NCBI GenBank assembly: GCA_016711875.1
Contig: JADJSD010000003.1
Location: 124,001-188,000, forward strand
DNA: 64,000 bases
DNA from: Betaproteobacteria bacterium
GTDB lineage: Bacteria; Pseudomonadota; Gammaproteobacteria; Burkholderiales; Usitatibacteraceae
Reading direction: 5' to 3'
Both the position numbers and the translations under genes were made by a program. Shown here piece by piece: positions 1 through 8,074 of this stretch; positions within the stretch are counted from its first letter, which is position 1, and every line of letters starts with the position of its first letter. Below the pieces are notes generated by a model. The model ran no database searches. It was not told where the DNA came from and was given only the letters and a program-made list of their open reading frames with translations.

Positions 1-2
1 TC

Positions 3-368
3 GTGGCGAGCCAGTCGTTCTGGGAAGGCGTGGACGTGAAGGGCGAGGCGCTTTCGGTCGTCGTCATCGACAAGCTGCCCTTCAGCCCGCCGGACGATCC
101 GGTGCTCGCCGCGCGCATCGAGCGCATCAACGCGTCGGGCGGCAATGCCTTCATGGAATACCAGGTGCCCCGCGCGGTGATCTCGCTCAAGCAGGGCGTG
201 GGCCGGCTCATCCGCGACGAGACGGACCGGGGTGTCCTGATGATCTGCGACCCGCGCCTGGTGTCGAAGCCCTATGGCAAGCGCATCTGGCGGGCGCTGC
301 CGCCCTTCCGGCGCACCCGCAGCGTGAAGGAGGCCGCCGCCTTCTTCGAGGCGCCCGTTCAGTCGTAG
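3..368 (+). CDS. DinG/YoaA-type ATP-dependent DNA helicase, C-terminal fragment
   Basis: Only the last ~121 residues of an XPD/DinG-like superfamily 2 helicase are inside the window; the gene begins upstream of base 1. The fragment holds the late helicase motifs: FWEGVDVKGE near the cut edge and the arginine-finger segment QGVGRLIRDETDRGVL (motif VI), followed by a short basic tail. Such enzymes unwind DNA 5' to 3' and often carry an iron-sulfur cluster, but the cluster region is not in view, so DinG and YoaA cannot be told apart. The 3' end overlaps the convergent downstream gene by 10 bases. Confidence 0.85.
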   Translation: MASQSFWEGVDVKGEALSVVVIDKLPFSPPDDPVLAARIERINASGGNAFMEYQVPRAVISLKQGVGRLIRDETDRGVLMICDPRLVSKPYGKRIWRALPPFRRTRSVKEAAAFFEAPVQS

Positions 369-853
369 GCCGGGCGGGTCATCCGCCAGCCGGAGGCGCA
401 GCTCGAGACCGCCGGAAACCACGCGCGGGACGCTTCGCAATAGTTGAGGTGCAGCGGCCGCTGGGTAGGGGGCCCATCGGCCGGGCCCGGGGCCGCGCCG
501 AAGGCCCCCGAGGGCGCGACTTGCGTCGTGGGCGCCGGCGGCTCGGCCTGCGCCTGCCTTTCGATCCAGCAATCGGTGTTCGGCTCGCACGTCGCGTACG
601 GGACCGGGGCGTACGGGACGCCGTAACCGTAGCGCGGGGCGCCCCAGTACCACGGGTCGTAGAAGCCCAGCGTCAAGGGAACGCCGACGGCGAGACCCCA
701 GCCCCAACCCCAATGGCCGCCGTGGTGACCGTGGCCGCCGCCATGGCGGTAACCGCCGCCGCCGCGGGACGGTGCGGCCTCGGCGGCGGGCAGGGCGAGT
801 ACGAGCGCGATTGCCGCGAGGGCGGCGAGAAGCACGGGGCGCGTGCGGGTCAT
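359..853 (-). CDS. small secreted Gly/His/Trp-rich protein of unknown function
   Basis: Predicted 164-residue exported protein. The ATG at 853 is preferred because GGAG lies 6 bases upstream; an ATG at 859 is too close to that site. An N-terminal signal peptide (TRPVLLAALAAIALVLALPA, cleavage near AEA-AP) is followed by a Gly/His/Trp-rich stretch (GGGHGHHGGHWGWGWG), a hydrophobic/aromatic middle and a Pro/Ala linker. The C-terminal block has paired cysteines and the pattern YC-x6-WFP-x4-C-x2-GW, seen in small periplasmic or outer-membrane-associated proteins of Burkholderiales and relatives. Function unknown; the His-rich stretch could bind metal, but that is speculation. Confidence 0.7.
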   Translation of the reverse strand: MTRTRPVLLAALAAIALVLALPAAEAAPSRGGGGYRHGGGHGHHGGHWGWGWGLAVGVPLTLGFYDPWYWGAPRYGYGVPYAPVPYATCEPNTDCWIERQAQAEPPAPTTQVAPSGAFGAAPGPADGPPTQRPLHLNYCEASRAWFPAVSSCASGWRMTRPAYD

Positions 854-989
854 TGGCATCTCCGGCGGGCGCGAAGCGAACGCTTCACCATACCATCCAA
901 CGGGCACGGCCAACGCCCGGTTGACGCTGCGGGGGAGGCGGACACGCGTGTAAGCTCTCGGTCATCCCCCTTCATTTCCCGGAACTCCG

Positions 990-1583
990 ATGCCGCTGCC
1001 GAAGACCGCCGCCCTGATCCTCTCCCTGCTGCTGCCGCTGCCCGTCGTCGCCACCGTGCCCATGCCCAAGGTCGTGGAGACCAAGTGCGCCCTCTGTCAC
1101 GGAAAGCTCGGGGAGTCCGGCAGCGACGAACTGGCGGTGCTCGCCGGCCAGAACGAGAAGTACCTCGCGAAGCAGCTCAAGGACTTCATCTCGGGCAGGC
1201 GCAAGAGCCCGACGATGGCGCGCATGGTCCGGGGGCTGGGCGATGCCGATGTCGAGTCGCTGTCGCGCTACTACGCCGCCCAGAAACCGCCGGCGCACAA
1301 GATCACGGACGCCGACCTGCACGCCGCCGGCCGGTTCCTTTTCCAGAAGGGCTCGCTTGCGCCCGGCGCGCCGTCCTGCCAGATCTGCCACGGCGAGAAG
1401 GCGCTGGGCACCGACTTCGCCCCGCGCCTGGCCGGGCAGCACGCGCCCTATCTCGAGCGGCAGCTGCGCGAGTTCTCGCAGCGCGAGCGCACGAACGACA
1501 ACGAGATCATGCACACCGTGGCCTCGAAGCTTTCGCCGTTCGACGTCAAGGCTCTGGCCGAGTACCTCGCGACCCTCGAGTAG
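990..1583 (+). CDS. periplasmic diheme cytochrome c (c4/c553 type)
   Basis: A 197-residue exported diheme cytochrome. A signal peptide (about residues 1-21) is followed by two homologous class I cytochrome halves, each with a CXXCH heme site: CALCH at 33-37 and CQICH at 130-134. The LAGQNEKYLAKQL and LAGQHAPYLERQL repeats, one per half, are characteristic of the c4/c553 family; downstream methionines (76/79 and ~174) are candidate axial ligands. These proteins shuttle electrons in the periplasm, often to terminal oxidases. It stands alone on the plus strand, and no partner oxidase is nearby. Confidence 0.9.
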   Translation: MPLPKTAALILSLLLPLPVVATVPMPKVVETKCALCHGKLGESGSDELAVLAGQNEKYLAKQLKDFISGRRKSPTMARMVRGLGDADVESLSRYYAAQKPPAHKITDADLHAAGRFLFQKGSLAPGAPSCQICHGEKALGTDFAPRLAGQHAPYLERQLREFSQRERTNDNEIMHTVASKLSPFDVKALAEYLATLE

Positions 1584-1588
1584 CCGTC

Positions 1589-1735
1589 CTACCGGTCTTT
1601 CTTGCCGGAATCCGCCTTCTTGTCCGGCTTCTCGCCGGGCTTGGGCTGGTCGCCGAGGACGGTTTTCAGGGGACACACGGAAAAGGCCGGGCACTTGGCG
1701 CAGCCGGCGACGAGGGCGATGGGGCAGACGGTCAT
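1589..1735 (-). CDS. 48-residue cysteine-rich microprotein (conserved hypothetical)
   Basis: A short gene between convergent or same-strand neighbours. ATG at 1735 is preceded by a GGAGG ribosome site 4 bases upstream, and the frame runs to TAG at 1589. The product begins MTVCPIALVAGCAKCPAFSV and has cysteines at positions 4, 12, 15 and 21 (C-x7-C-x2-C-x5-C), then a charged tail rich in Lys, Asp, Gly and Pro. Four closely spaced cysteines suggest a small metal-binding (zinc or iron-sulfur) knuckle; no membrane segment is obvious. I recall similar small C-P-rich proteins in other betaproteobacteria, but cannot name a characterised family. Function unknown. Confidence 0.7.
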   Translation of the reverse strand: MTVCPIALVAGCAKCPAFSVCPLKTVLGDQPKPGEKPDKKADSGKKDR

Positions 1736-1781
1736 GGAACCTCCGGAAGGAAGTTCCGACTTTACACCCGGCCGGTGAGCC

Positions 1782-3089
1782 TCAGGAGGCGACCGGGAAG
1801 GCCACCTGCGCGACGAGCCCGCCGCCCTCCCGCGGCAACAGGTCGAAGCGCGCGCCGTGCGCCTTGGCGATGCGGGCCACGATCGCGAGTCCCAATCCGG
1901 CTCCCGACTGGCCGCTCCTCGCCTCGTCGCGCCGCGTGAAGGGCTCCTTGAGCCGCTCGACCTCGCCGGCCGCGATGCCCGGGCCGCGGTCCGAGACCCC
2001 GAGCAGCACCTCGCTTCCCGCCGCGCGCACGCTCACCACCACTTCGCCCCCGCCGTGCTTCACCGCGTTCTGCACCAGGTTCGCGACGAGGCGATTGATC
2101 GCGAGGGGCCTGAGCATCAGGACGGGCACGTCGGCGAGCTCGCAGCGGATCGCGACGCCCGCGCGCGCGGCGCGTTCCGCGCCCTCGCGGGCGAGCCGGC
2201 CGAGGTCGACCGCGCTGAAGGGCTCGGTCGCCTCGCTTCTCGCGTAGTCGATGAACTGGTCGATGATCGCGTTCATGTCCTCGAGGTCCGCGACCATGGC
2301 CTTCTGGGTGTCGCCTTCGACGCGCCCGCCCAGCATCTCCACGTCGAGCCGCAGCCGTGCGAGCGGCGTGCGCAGGTCGTGCGAGATGCCCGCGAGGAAC
2401 GTGGTGCGCTCGCGCTCGTTGTCCTTGAGACGCTCCTTCATCTGGTTGAAGGCCTTCGCGACCGCGCGCACTTCCGTGGGGCCGGTCTCGGGCACGGGAG
2501 GCGGATCCTTGCCCTGCCCGAGTTCCTCCGCGGTCCGGGCGAGACGGGCGAGGGGCCGGTTCAGGCGCCAGGCGATGAGGGCCGTGGCCGCGATGGCGAT
2601 GAGGACGCCGGCAAAGATCCAGTAGAGCAGGGCATCGGATTCGCCCCGGTCCACGCGATTGCGGGGAAAGCCGACCCAATAGTCGGCGCGGCTCGTGGGC
2701 AGGCGCACCCATAGCACGCCGGGCGTTCCGGGGCGCACGAAGACCTCGGCTTACGGGCCGAACAGCCCCTTGATGCGCTCCCGGAACATCCTGAGTCCCG
2801 GGCCCTCGGGGGCGGGACGTCCCGGTTCGTCGCCCCGAACCGGGGACACGCGGATGCCCTCGCGCTCGGCGAGCCTTTCGATGAAAGCGCGCGAGGCTTC
2901 CGGCGTGAGCGACTCGAGCGCGGCACTGATCGTCTTCAGGTGGCTCACGAACTGGCCGATGCCCTGTCCCAAGCGCGGCTGCTGCACCTGCGAGCGGAAG
3001 AGCAGCAGGGCAGCGCCCTGGGAGGCGACGAGCGCCACCACGAGCACGGCGAGGGTTCGCCAGAAGAACGACCCCGGCACGAGATTCAT
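1782..3089 (-). pseudogene. envZ: EnvZ-type sensor histidine kinase interrupted by an in-frame TAA
   Basis: The reading frame from ATG 3089 to 1782 would give a ~435-residue osmosensor-type kinase but carries TAA at 2753-2751 after codon 112. Before the stop: TM1 (FWRTLAVLVVALVASQGAAL) and the start of the periplasmic domain. After it, in the same frame: the rest of the periplasmic domain (WVRLP, DYWVGFP), TM2, HAMP, H-box FLAGISHDLRTPLARLRLD, N-box NLVQNAVKHGG and ATP-lid motifs DRGPGIA and GAGLGLAIV. Everything except the stop looks intact. GTG at 2738 could restart translation, giving a 318-residue kinase lacking TM1. ATG overlaps the regulator's stop (ATGA). Either a recent nonsense mutation or a base-calling error. 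Confidence 0.75.
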
Positions 3090-3817
3090 GCGCGAGGCGT
3101 GCCGTCGGGGATGAACACGTAGCCGAAGCCCCAGACGGTCTGGATGAAGCGCGGCGCCTGCGGGTCCTCGCCCAGGAGCCTCCTCAGGCGGGAGACCTGC
3201 ACGTCGATGGAACGGTCGAAGCTCTCGTGCTCGCGCCCGCGCGCCCGTTCCATGAGCTTGTCGCGCGAGAGCGGCTCGCGCGGATGCTGCGCGAAGACCT
3301 TGAGCACGGAGAACTCCCCATGGGTGAGCGGGACGGGTTCGCCGTCGCGGGAAAGGCCCCGCGTGCCCAGGTTGAGGGTGAAGGGACCGAAGGTGACGAG
3401 CGTGTCCTCCGGGGTGGGGGCTCCGGGGGCCGGCAGGGGTGCCTGGCGCCGCAGCACCGCCTGGATGCGCGCGACGAGCTCGCGCGGGTTGAAGGGCTTG
3501 GGCAGGTAGTCGTCGGCGCCCATCTCCAGGCCGATGATGCGGTCGACGTCGTCGCCCTTCGCCGTGAGCATGATCACGGGAATGTTGTTGCCTCCCGCGC
3601 GAAGTCGCCGGCAGATGGCGAGGCCATCCTCGCCCGGCAGCATCAGGTCGAGCACCAGCAGGTCGTAGCGGGTGCGCTTGAGGTTGTGGTCCATGGCCAT
3701 GCCGTCGGGCACGGTCTCCACGCCGAAGCCCTGCTCGGTGAGGTAGCGCTTGAGCAGGTCGCGAAGGCGCAGGTCGTCGTCGATGACGAGGATGCGATGC
3801 TTGGGGGTCGTGGACAT
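3086..3817 (-). CDS. ompR: OmpR-type response regulator
   Basis: A 243-residue two-component regulator. Receiver domain: acidic pocket VIDDD at 11-15, phospho-acceptor D57 in LVLDLMLPGEDG, Thr in VIMLTAKGDD, Lys in LPKPFNP. A Pro-rich linker follows, then an OmpR/PhoB winged-helix domain ending IQTVWGFGYVF. The full set of residues argues for a phosphorylatable DNA-binding regulator. ATG at 3817 or 3826 is possible; the open frame upstream lacks family similarity. Its stop overlaps the kinase start by 4 bases, so the pair is co-translated, but the partner kinase is broken by a stop codon. The intergenic region upstream contains an inverted repeat that could be its own operator. Confidence 0.9.
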   Translation of the reverse strand: MSTTPKHRILVIDDDLRLRDLLKRYLTEQGFGVETVPDGMAMDHNLKRTRYDLLVLDLMLPGEDGLAICRRLRAGGNNIPVIMLTAKGDDVDRIIGLEMGADDYLPKPFNPRELVARIQAVLRRQAPLPAPGAPTPEDTLVTFGPFTLNLGTRGLSRDGEPVPLTHGEFSVLKVFAQHPREPLSRDKLMERARGREHESFDRSIDVQVSRLRRLLGEDPQAPRFIQTVWGFGYVFIPDGTPRA

Positions 3818-3860
3818 GGGTTCCATCGTAAGCGGCGCGATCGGCGCCTCACGGGGACGA

Positions 3861-3908
3861 TTGTAAGCAGTTGTTGCCCGCTTGCCCGATCGCCTGCCTC
3901 GCTTACAA
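3861..3908. promoter_or_regulatory. inverted repeat TTGTAAGC/GCTTACAA between divergent ompR-like and EF-hand genes
   Basis: TTGTAAGC at 3861-3868 and GCTTACAA at 3901-3908 are perfect 8-base inverted repeats, 32 bases apart; a further GTAAGC lies at 3828-3833 and CGTTACC at 3910-3916. The spacing of GTAA-type half sites resembles binding sites of OmpR-family regulators, and the region separates the regulator gene from the divergent EF-hand gene. Autoregulation or joint control is an inference. Confidence 0.35.
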
Positions 3909-4011
3909 CCCGTTACCATCGAAGGCGGAACGGGAAACGACTTCGCGCGTTCTTGACGGTAGGCTTGCCGCACATGGACCAGGCCCCATCCCCCAACCGG
4001 AGAACGACATC

Positions 4012-4518
4012 ATGAAGACCCCCAGCCTCCTTGCCGCCGCGACGCTCGTCGCCCTTTCCACCGCCGCATTCGCGGCGCCCCCTTGCCCTGCCGGCGCGAC
4101 ACCGGGCTCCGCCGACTGCCCGATGGGCGGCCCCGGCGGCAAGCGCGGCGCGCAGATGCAGGAGCGCCTCAAGGCCGCCGATGCGAACAACGACGGCATG
4201 ATCAGCCGGGAAGAGGCGAAAGCCCTGCCGCGCATCGCGGAGCAGTTCGACGCGATCGACGCCAACCGGGACGGCCACGTCACCACGGACGAGTTGCGCG
4301 CTTTCCACCAGGCCCGTCGCGGCGAGCATCGCGGCGAGATGGGGAAGAAGCTCGACGCGAACGGCGACGGCAAGCTCTCGAGGGACGAAGTCGCCAATCA
4401 CCCGAAGCTCGTCCAGGAATTCGACGCGATCGATGCCGACAAGGACGGCCTCCTCTCGCCCGAGGAACTGAAGGCCGCTCGCGCCCGCCACGCCGGACGC
4501 GGCACGCCGCGTTCGTAG
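4012..4518 (+). CDS. exported four-EF-hand calcium-binding protein
   Basis: A 168-residue protein with a signal peptide (residues 1-22, cleavage AFA-AP) and four canonical 12-residue EF-hand loops: DANNDGMISREE (57-68), DANRDGHVTTDE (83-94), DANGDGKLSRDE (115-126) and DADKDGLLSPEE (141-152). All four have Asp at 1, Asp/Asn at 3 and 5, Gly at 6 and Glu at 12, so calcium binding is expected. ATG at 4012 follows GGAGA. A Cys pair (CPAGATPGSADC) and a GGPGGKRG linker precede the first hand. It is exported, so it acts in the periplasm or outside. It is transcribed divergently from the OmpR-like regulator and may be its target (inference). Confidence 0.88.
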   Translation: MKTPSLLAAATLVALSTAAFAAPPCPAGATPGSADCPMGGPGGKRGAQMQERLKAADANNDGMISREEAKALPRIAEQFDAIDANRDGHVTTDELRAFHQARRGEHRGEMGKKLDANGDGKLSRDEVANHPKLVQEFDAIDADKDGLLSPEELKAARARHAGRGTPRS

Positions 4519-4587
4519 TTCCGCCACGTCGAGGGTCGGGCGGCGACGTCGCCCGGCCCCGCCCCTTGCCCATCGAGGAGTCCGCCC

Positions 4588-6057
4588 ATGAAGCCCATCC
4601 TCGGCGCCGCGTTCGCGGCGCTCATCCTCGCCACCGGGCCCGCGCGAGCCGCGCCCCTTGGCGAGGACGGTGCGCGACACCTGCTCGTGCGCACGGGGTT
4701 CGGCGCCACGGCCGCCGAAATCGCGCGGCTCGCGCCCCTCGAGCGCGAGGCTGCCGTCGATGGCATCCTTCGCGCCACCGGCACGAAGGCCACGCTCGCC
4801 CCGCCGGCCTGGGTGGACGAGCCCTTCTTCCCCTTCCACAAGTTCGCGGCGCTGCCGGCCGAGGAGCGCATGGCCGAGCAACGGCGCAACGCCGAGCGCG
4901 CCTTCGAGCTGCGCGAATGGTGGTTGCGCGAGAGGCTCGCCACGCCTTCGCCGCTCGCGGAGCGGATGACGCTCTTCTGGCACAACCACTTCGCCACCGG
5001 CCAGCAGAAGGTCCGCAGCGGCCAGCTCATGTACCGGCAGAACGCCCTGCTGCGTCGCGAGGCCCTGGGCAACTTCGGCGAGCTGCTGCGCGAGGTGTCG
5101 CGCGACCCGGCGATGCTCGTCTATCTCGACAACGCCGGCAGCCGGAAGCAGGCACCCAACGAGAATTTCGCCCGCGAGGTGATGGAACTCTTCACGCTGG
5201 GCGAGGGAAAGTACGCCGAGCGCGACATCCGGGAAGCCGCTCGCGCCTTCACCGGCTGGAGCATCGACCGCGATACGGGGGAGTACCGCTACCGCCCCTT
5301 CATCCACGACGGCGGCATGAACACGGTCCTGGGGCGTACCGGACGGCTCGGCGGCGAGGACGTGCTCGAGATCCTGCTCGCTCGTCCGGAGACGGCGACT
5401 TTCGTGACCCGCAAGCTCTGGCGCGAGTTCGTCTCGCCGGCGCCGGACGAACGCGAGGTGGAGCGGCTGGGCGGCGTTCTCCGGGACTCGCGTTATTCCG
5501 TGAAGCCCCTCCTTCGGGCGTTGTTCCTGTCGGAAGCCTTCTGGTCGTCCGCGAATCGCGGCACGCTCATCAAGTCGCCGGTGGATCTCGTGGTGGGCAC
5601 GATGCACACATTCGGCATCCGCCCCCTGGACCTGCGGCCGGCGGCGACGGCCTCGGCGCTCCTGGGCCAGAACCTGTTCGCGCCCCCGAACGTGAAGGGG
5701 TGGCCCGGCGGCGAGGCGTGGATCAATTCCGCGACCCTGCTCGGGCGCAAGCAGCTCATCGACCGGGTCTTTCGCGGCAACGACGGGATGAGTGAAGTGG
5801 CCGCGACGCAGGCGCCGGCGAATGCGATGGCGGCGGAACCGCAGGCGCGCCTGCGCCGGGTGATGGACCGGGGCCTCGCCTCCTATGCCGTCGACTGGGA
5901 TCGGTTCCTGCGCGACGTGGGAGGAGGAGACGCGCAAGGCGATCGTATTGCGCGGCTCGTGCTCGCCGTCCCGCCCGGGGAAACGCCGGTTTCGGGTGCC
6001 GCAGGCCCCGAGCTCGTTCGGCAGCTCGTGGCCGATCCCGCCTTCCAGCTTCGCTAG
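4588..6057 (+). CDS. DUF1800 family exported protein (copy 1)
   Basis: A 489-residue protein with an N-terminal signal peptide (MKPILGAAFAALILATGPARA) and the DUF1800 (PF08811) fold throughout: HLLVRTGFGAT near the N terminus, MTLFWHNHFATG, NENFAREVMELFTLGEG, ARAFTGWSID, TFVTRKLWREFVSP and NVKGWPGGEAWINS. The family has no established catalytic activity. It is nearly always encoded just upstream of a DUF1501 protein, as here (next gene 10 bases downstream), and the two probably form a secreted pair. GAGGAG lies ahead of ATG 4588. A second, longer DUF1800 protein in this window (38326-40431) has the same arrangement. Confidence 0.9.
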   Translation: MKPILGAAFAALILATGPARAAPLGEDGARHLLVRTGFGATAAEIARLAPLEREAAVDGILRATGTKATLAPPAWVDEPFFPFHKFAALPAEERMAEQRRNAERAFELREWWLRERLATPSPLAERMTLFWHNHFATGQQKVRSGQLMYRQNALLRREALGNFGELLREVSRDPAMLVYLDNAGSRKQAPNENFAREVMELFTLGEGKYAERDIREAARAFTGWSIDRDTGEYRYRPFIHDGGMNTVLGRTGRLGGEDVLEILLARPETATFVTRKLWREFVSPAPDEREVERLGGVLRDSRYSVKPLLRALFLSEAFWSSANRGTLIKSPVDLVVGTMHTFGIRPLDLRPAATASALLGQNLFAPPNVKGWPGGEAWINSATLLGRKQLIDRVFRGNDGMSEVAATQAPANAMAAEPQARLRRVMDRGLASYAVDWDRFLRDVGGGDAQGDRIARLVLAVPPGETPVSGAAGPELVRQLVADPAFQLR

Positions 6058-6066
6058 GGGACCGCC

Positions 6067-7212
6067 ATGGATCGACGCCATTTCCTCGCCGGACTCTCGG
6101 CCGCTTCGCTCCTGGCCCTTTCCGGCCCGGCCCGGGCCCAGGCCCCGCGAAAACTCCTCATCCTCGTGGAGCTCAAGGGCGGCAACGATGGCCTCAATAC
6201 CCTCGTGCCGTTCGCCGATCCGGCGTACCGCCGCCTGCGCCCGCGCCTGGCGATCGGGCGGGACGATGCGCTTCGCCTCGACGACGAGCGGGGCCTGCAC
6301 CCGTCGTTGGAAAGCCTGATGCCCGCGTGGTCTGCCGGCGAACTGGCGCTCGTCCAGGGGCTGGGGTATCCGGATCCGAATCTCTCGCACTTCCGGTCCA
6401 TCGAGATATGGGACACCGCGTCCCGCAGCGACGAGTATCTCGACGAAGGGTGGCTCACGCGCGCCTTCGCGAAACATCCGTCCCCGCCGGGGTACGCCGC
6501 CGACGGCGTGGTGGTGGGCGCTGCCGACCTGGGTCCGCTGTCCGGGGCGGGTGCGCGCACGATCGCCCTGGCGAACCCGGAGCAGTTCCTGCGCAACGCC
6601 AGGCTCGCCCGGTCCACCGCGGGCACGGCGACCAACCCGTCGCTCGCCCACATCCTGCGCGTCGAGAGGGACATCCAACGCTCCGCCGACCGCCTGCATC
6701 CGGGGCGGGAGTTCACCACGGCATTTCCCGCCGGCCCCTTCGGGGCGGCCGTTCGGACCGCCGCGCAACTGGCGGCCAATCGCGAGGGAATTTCAGCCAT
6801 CCGCCTCACGCTGGGCGGATTCGATACCCATGCCAACCAGGCCGGACCGCATGCGGCGCTGCTGCGGCAATTGGGGGAGGGGCTCGCGGCGCTGCGAGGC
6901 GCGCTGAAGGAAATCGGCCGCTGGCCGGACACGATCGTCGCGACCTATTCGGAGTTCGGGCGTCGGGCGCAGGAAAACCAGAGCGGCGGAACGGATCACG
7001 GCACGGCCAGCGTTCATTTCGTCATCGGGGGGCAGGTTCGTGGCGGGCTGGCCGGGAGGGCGCCAGCGCTCGATCAACTCGATGCCGGCGGCAACCTGGT
7101 CTTCACGACGGATTTCCGGGCCTATTACGGCGGGTTGCTCGAGGCGGCCTATGGCACGCCCGCCGGGCAGGAAGTCGGCGTGGCCCAGCCACTGCGCCTG
7201 CTCAGGGCTTGA
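6067..7212 (+). CDS. DUF1501 family Tat-exported protein (copy 1)
   Basis: A 381-residue DUF1501 (PF07394) protein related to the sulfatase/alkaline-phosphatase superfamily. The N terminus MDRRHFLAGLSAASLLALSG is a twin-arginine signal, so it is exported folded, possibly with a metal. Conserved segments: LLILVELKGGNDGLNTLVPF, HPSLESLMPAW, LTLGGFDTHANQAG, YSEFGRRAQEN and GTDHGTASVHFVIGG; the Asp/His clusters resemble a metal site. It is co-transcribed with the DUF1800 gene 10 bases upstream. Substrate and reaction are unknown. Confidence 0.9.
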   Translation: MDRRHFLAGLSAASLLALSGPARAQAPRKLLILVELKGGNDGLNTLVPFADPAYRRLRPRLAIGRDDALRLDDERGLHPSLESLMPAWSAGELALVQGLGYPDPNLSHFRSIEIWDTASRSDEYLDEGWLTRAFAKHPSPPGYAADGVVVGAADLGPLSGAGARTIALANPEQFLRNARLARSTAGTATNPSLAHILRVERDIQRSADRLHPGREFTTAFPAGPFGAAVRTAAQLAANREGISAIRLTLGGFDTHANQAGPHAALLRQLGEGLAALRGALKEIGRWPDTIVATYSEFGRRAQENQSGGTDHGTASVHFVIGGQVRGGLAGRAPALDQLDAGGNLVFTTDFRAYYGGLLEAAYGTPAGQEVGVAQPLRLLRA

Positions 7213-7218
7213 AGCTTC

Positions 7219-7320
7219 GAGTTAAACTTTAATAAAGCAATGTAAAGCATTAATAATAAGATAAAAACGGTATTAATTAATGTATGATGTGATAAGAATT
7301 GTGCAAGTCCTTGTTTTAGC
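7219..7320. other. AT-rich intergenic island
   Basis: About 100 bases between the DUF1501 gene and tsaB are strikingly A+T rich (TTAAACTTTAATAAAG, ATTAATAATAAG, GGTATTAATTAATG) while the surrounding DNA is GC-rich. The segment holds short direct repeats of AAAGCA around 7235-7250. No ORF or RNA could be supported in it. It could bind an H-NS/MvaT-type protein, serve as a promoter/UP region, or be a remnant of inserted DNA. Confidence 0.5.
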
Positions 7321-7361
7321 TAGACAGGCAGATGCATCCGTGGTCAGTCCGAGGCGCCGGC

Positions 7362-7367
7362 TATAAT
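7362..7367 (+). promoter_or_regulatory. probable -10 element (TATAAT) for tsaB
   Basis: A perfect TATAAT lies 27 bases upstream of the tsaB TTG start. No good -35 hexamer is found 15-18 bases further upstream, so the promoter assignment rests on the -10 match and its position just before the gene. Confidence 0.4.
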
Positions 7368-7393
7368 CGGCCATTCCCACTCGTCGCCCGGCC

Positions 7394-8074
7394 TTGAAAC
7401 TCCTCGCCGTCGAGACTTCCACCGAGCTTTGTTCGGCCGCGATTCTTCGCGGTGACGAGCTGCTGGTCGAGGAAGTCCTCGCCCCCAACCAGCACGCCGA
7501 GCGGCTCGAACCCATGGTGCGCCGCCTCCTGGATCGCGCCGGTCTCGGGGTCTCCGGACTGGATGCGCTTGCCTTCGGCCAGGGGCCCGGGTCGTTCACG
7601 GGCATCCGGATCGGTTGCGGCTTCGTGCAGGGGCTTGCCTTCGCCACCGGCCTGCCGGTGGTGCCGGTTCCATCCCTGCTCGCCCTGGCGGAACAGTCCG
7701 GCGCGAGCCGCGTGGTCGCGGCGCTCGATGCCCGGATGGGGGAGACCTATCTCGCGGCCTACTCCCGCATGGGGGGCGACTGGTCGGTGGTCCTGCCGCC
7801 GCAACTGGCCCGGGAAAGCGCCTTGCCGGCCCTGCCGGGGCGAGACTGGGTCGCCACCGGCAGCGGTTTCGACGTTTTCGACTGGCTCCGCGGTGCCTAC
7901 GAAGCCCAGGTTTCGCATCGCCTGGAATCGGATCTTCCGCGGGCCGGTTCGGTCGCCCGTGTGGCGACCCGGGCCTTCCTTCGGGGCGAAGGGCTGCCGG
8001 CCGAGGCAGCCGCGCCCCTATACTTGCGGGACAAGGTCGCCCGGACGATCGAGGAAAGGCAGTCGGCCCCGTGA
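7394..8074 (+). CDS. tsaB: tRNA threonylcarbamoyladenosine biosynthesis protein TsaB
   Basis: A 226-residue TsaB (YeaZ), the ASKHA-fold partner that with TsaD and TsaE makes t6A37 on ANN-decoding tRNAs in the cytoplasm. Typical motifs: MKLLAVETSTELCSAAI at the N terminus, NQHAERLEPM and FGQGPGSFTGIRIGCGF. TTG at 7394 is chosen as start because MKLLAVETS is the conserved beginning and no ATG is available. Length matches the family. GTG of rimI overlaps its stop by 4 bases (GTGA), a common tsaB-rimI pairing. Confidence 0.95.
   Translation: MKLLAVETSTELCSAAILRGDELLVEEVLAPNQHAERLEPMVRRLLDRAGLGVSGLDALAFGQGPGSFTGIRIGCGFVQGLAFATGLPVVPVPSLLALAEQSGASRVVAALDARMGETYLAAYSRMGGDWSVVLPPQLARESALPALPGRDWVATGSGFDVFDWLRGAYEAQVSHRLESDLPRAGSVARVATRAFLRGEGLPAEAAAPLYLRDKVARTIEERQSAP

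Noticed and set aside
3913..6768. Very long open frame (about 950 codons) on the minus strand across the EF-hand and DUF1800 genes
   Set aside because: It is antisense to recognised genes, gives a low-complexity Arg/Gly/Ala-rich protein with no family, and arises from the high GC content.
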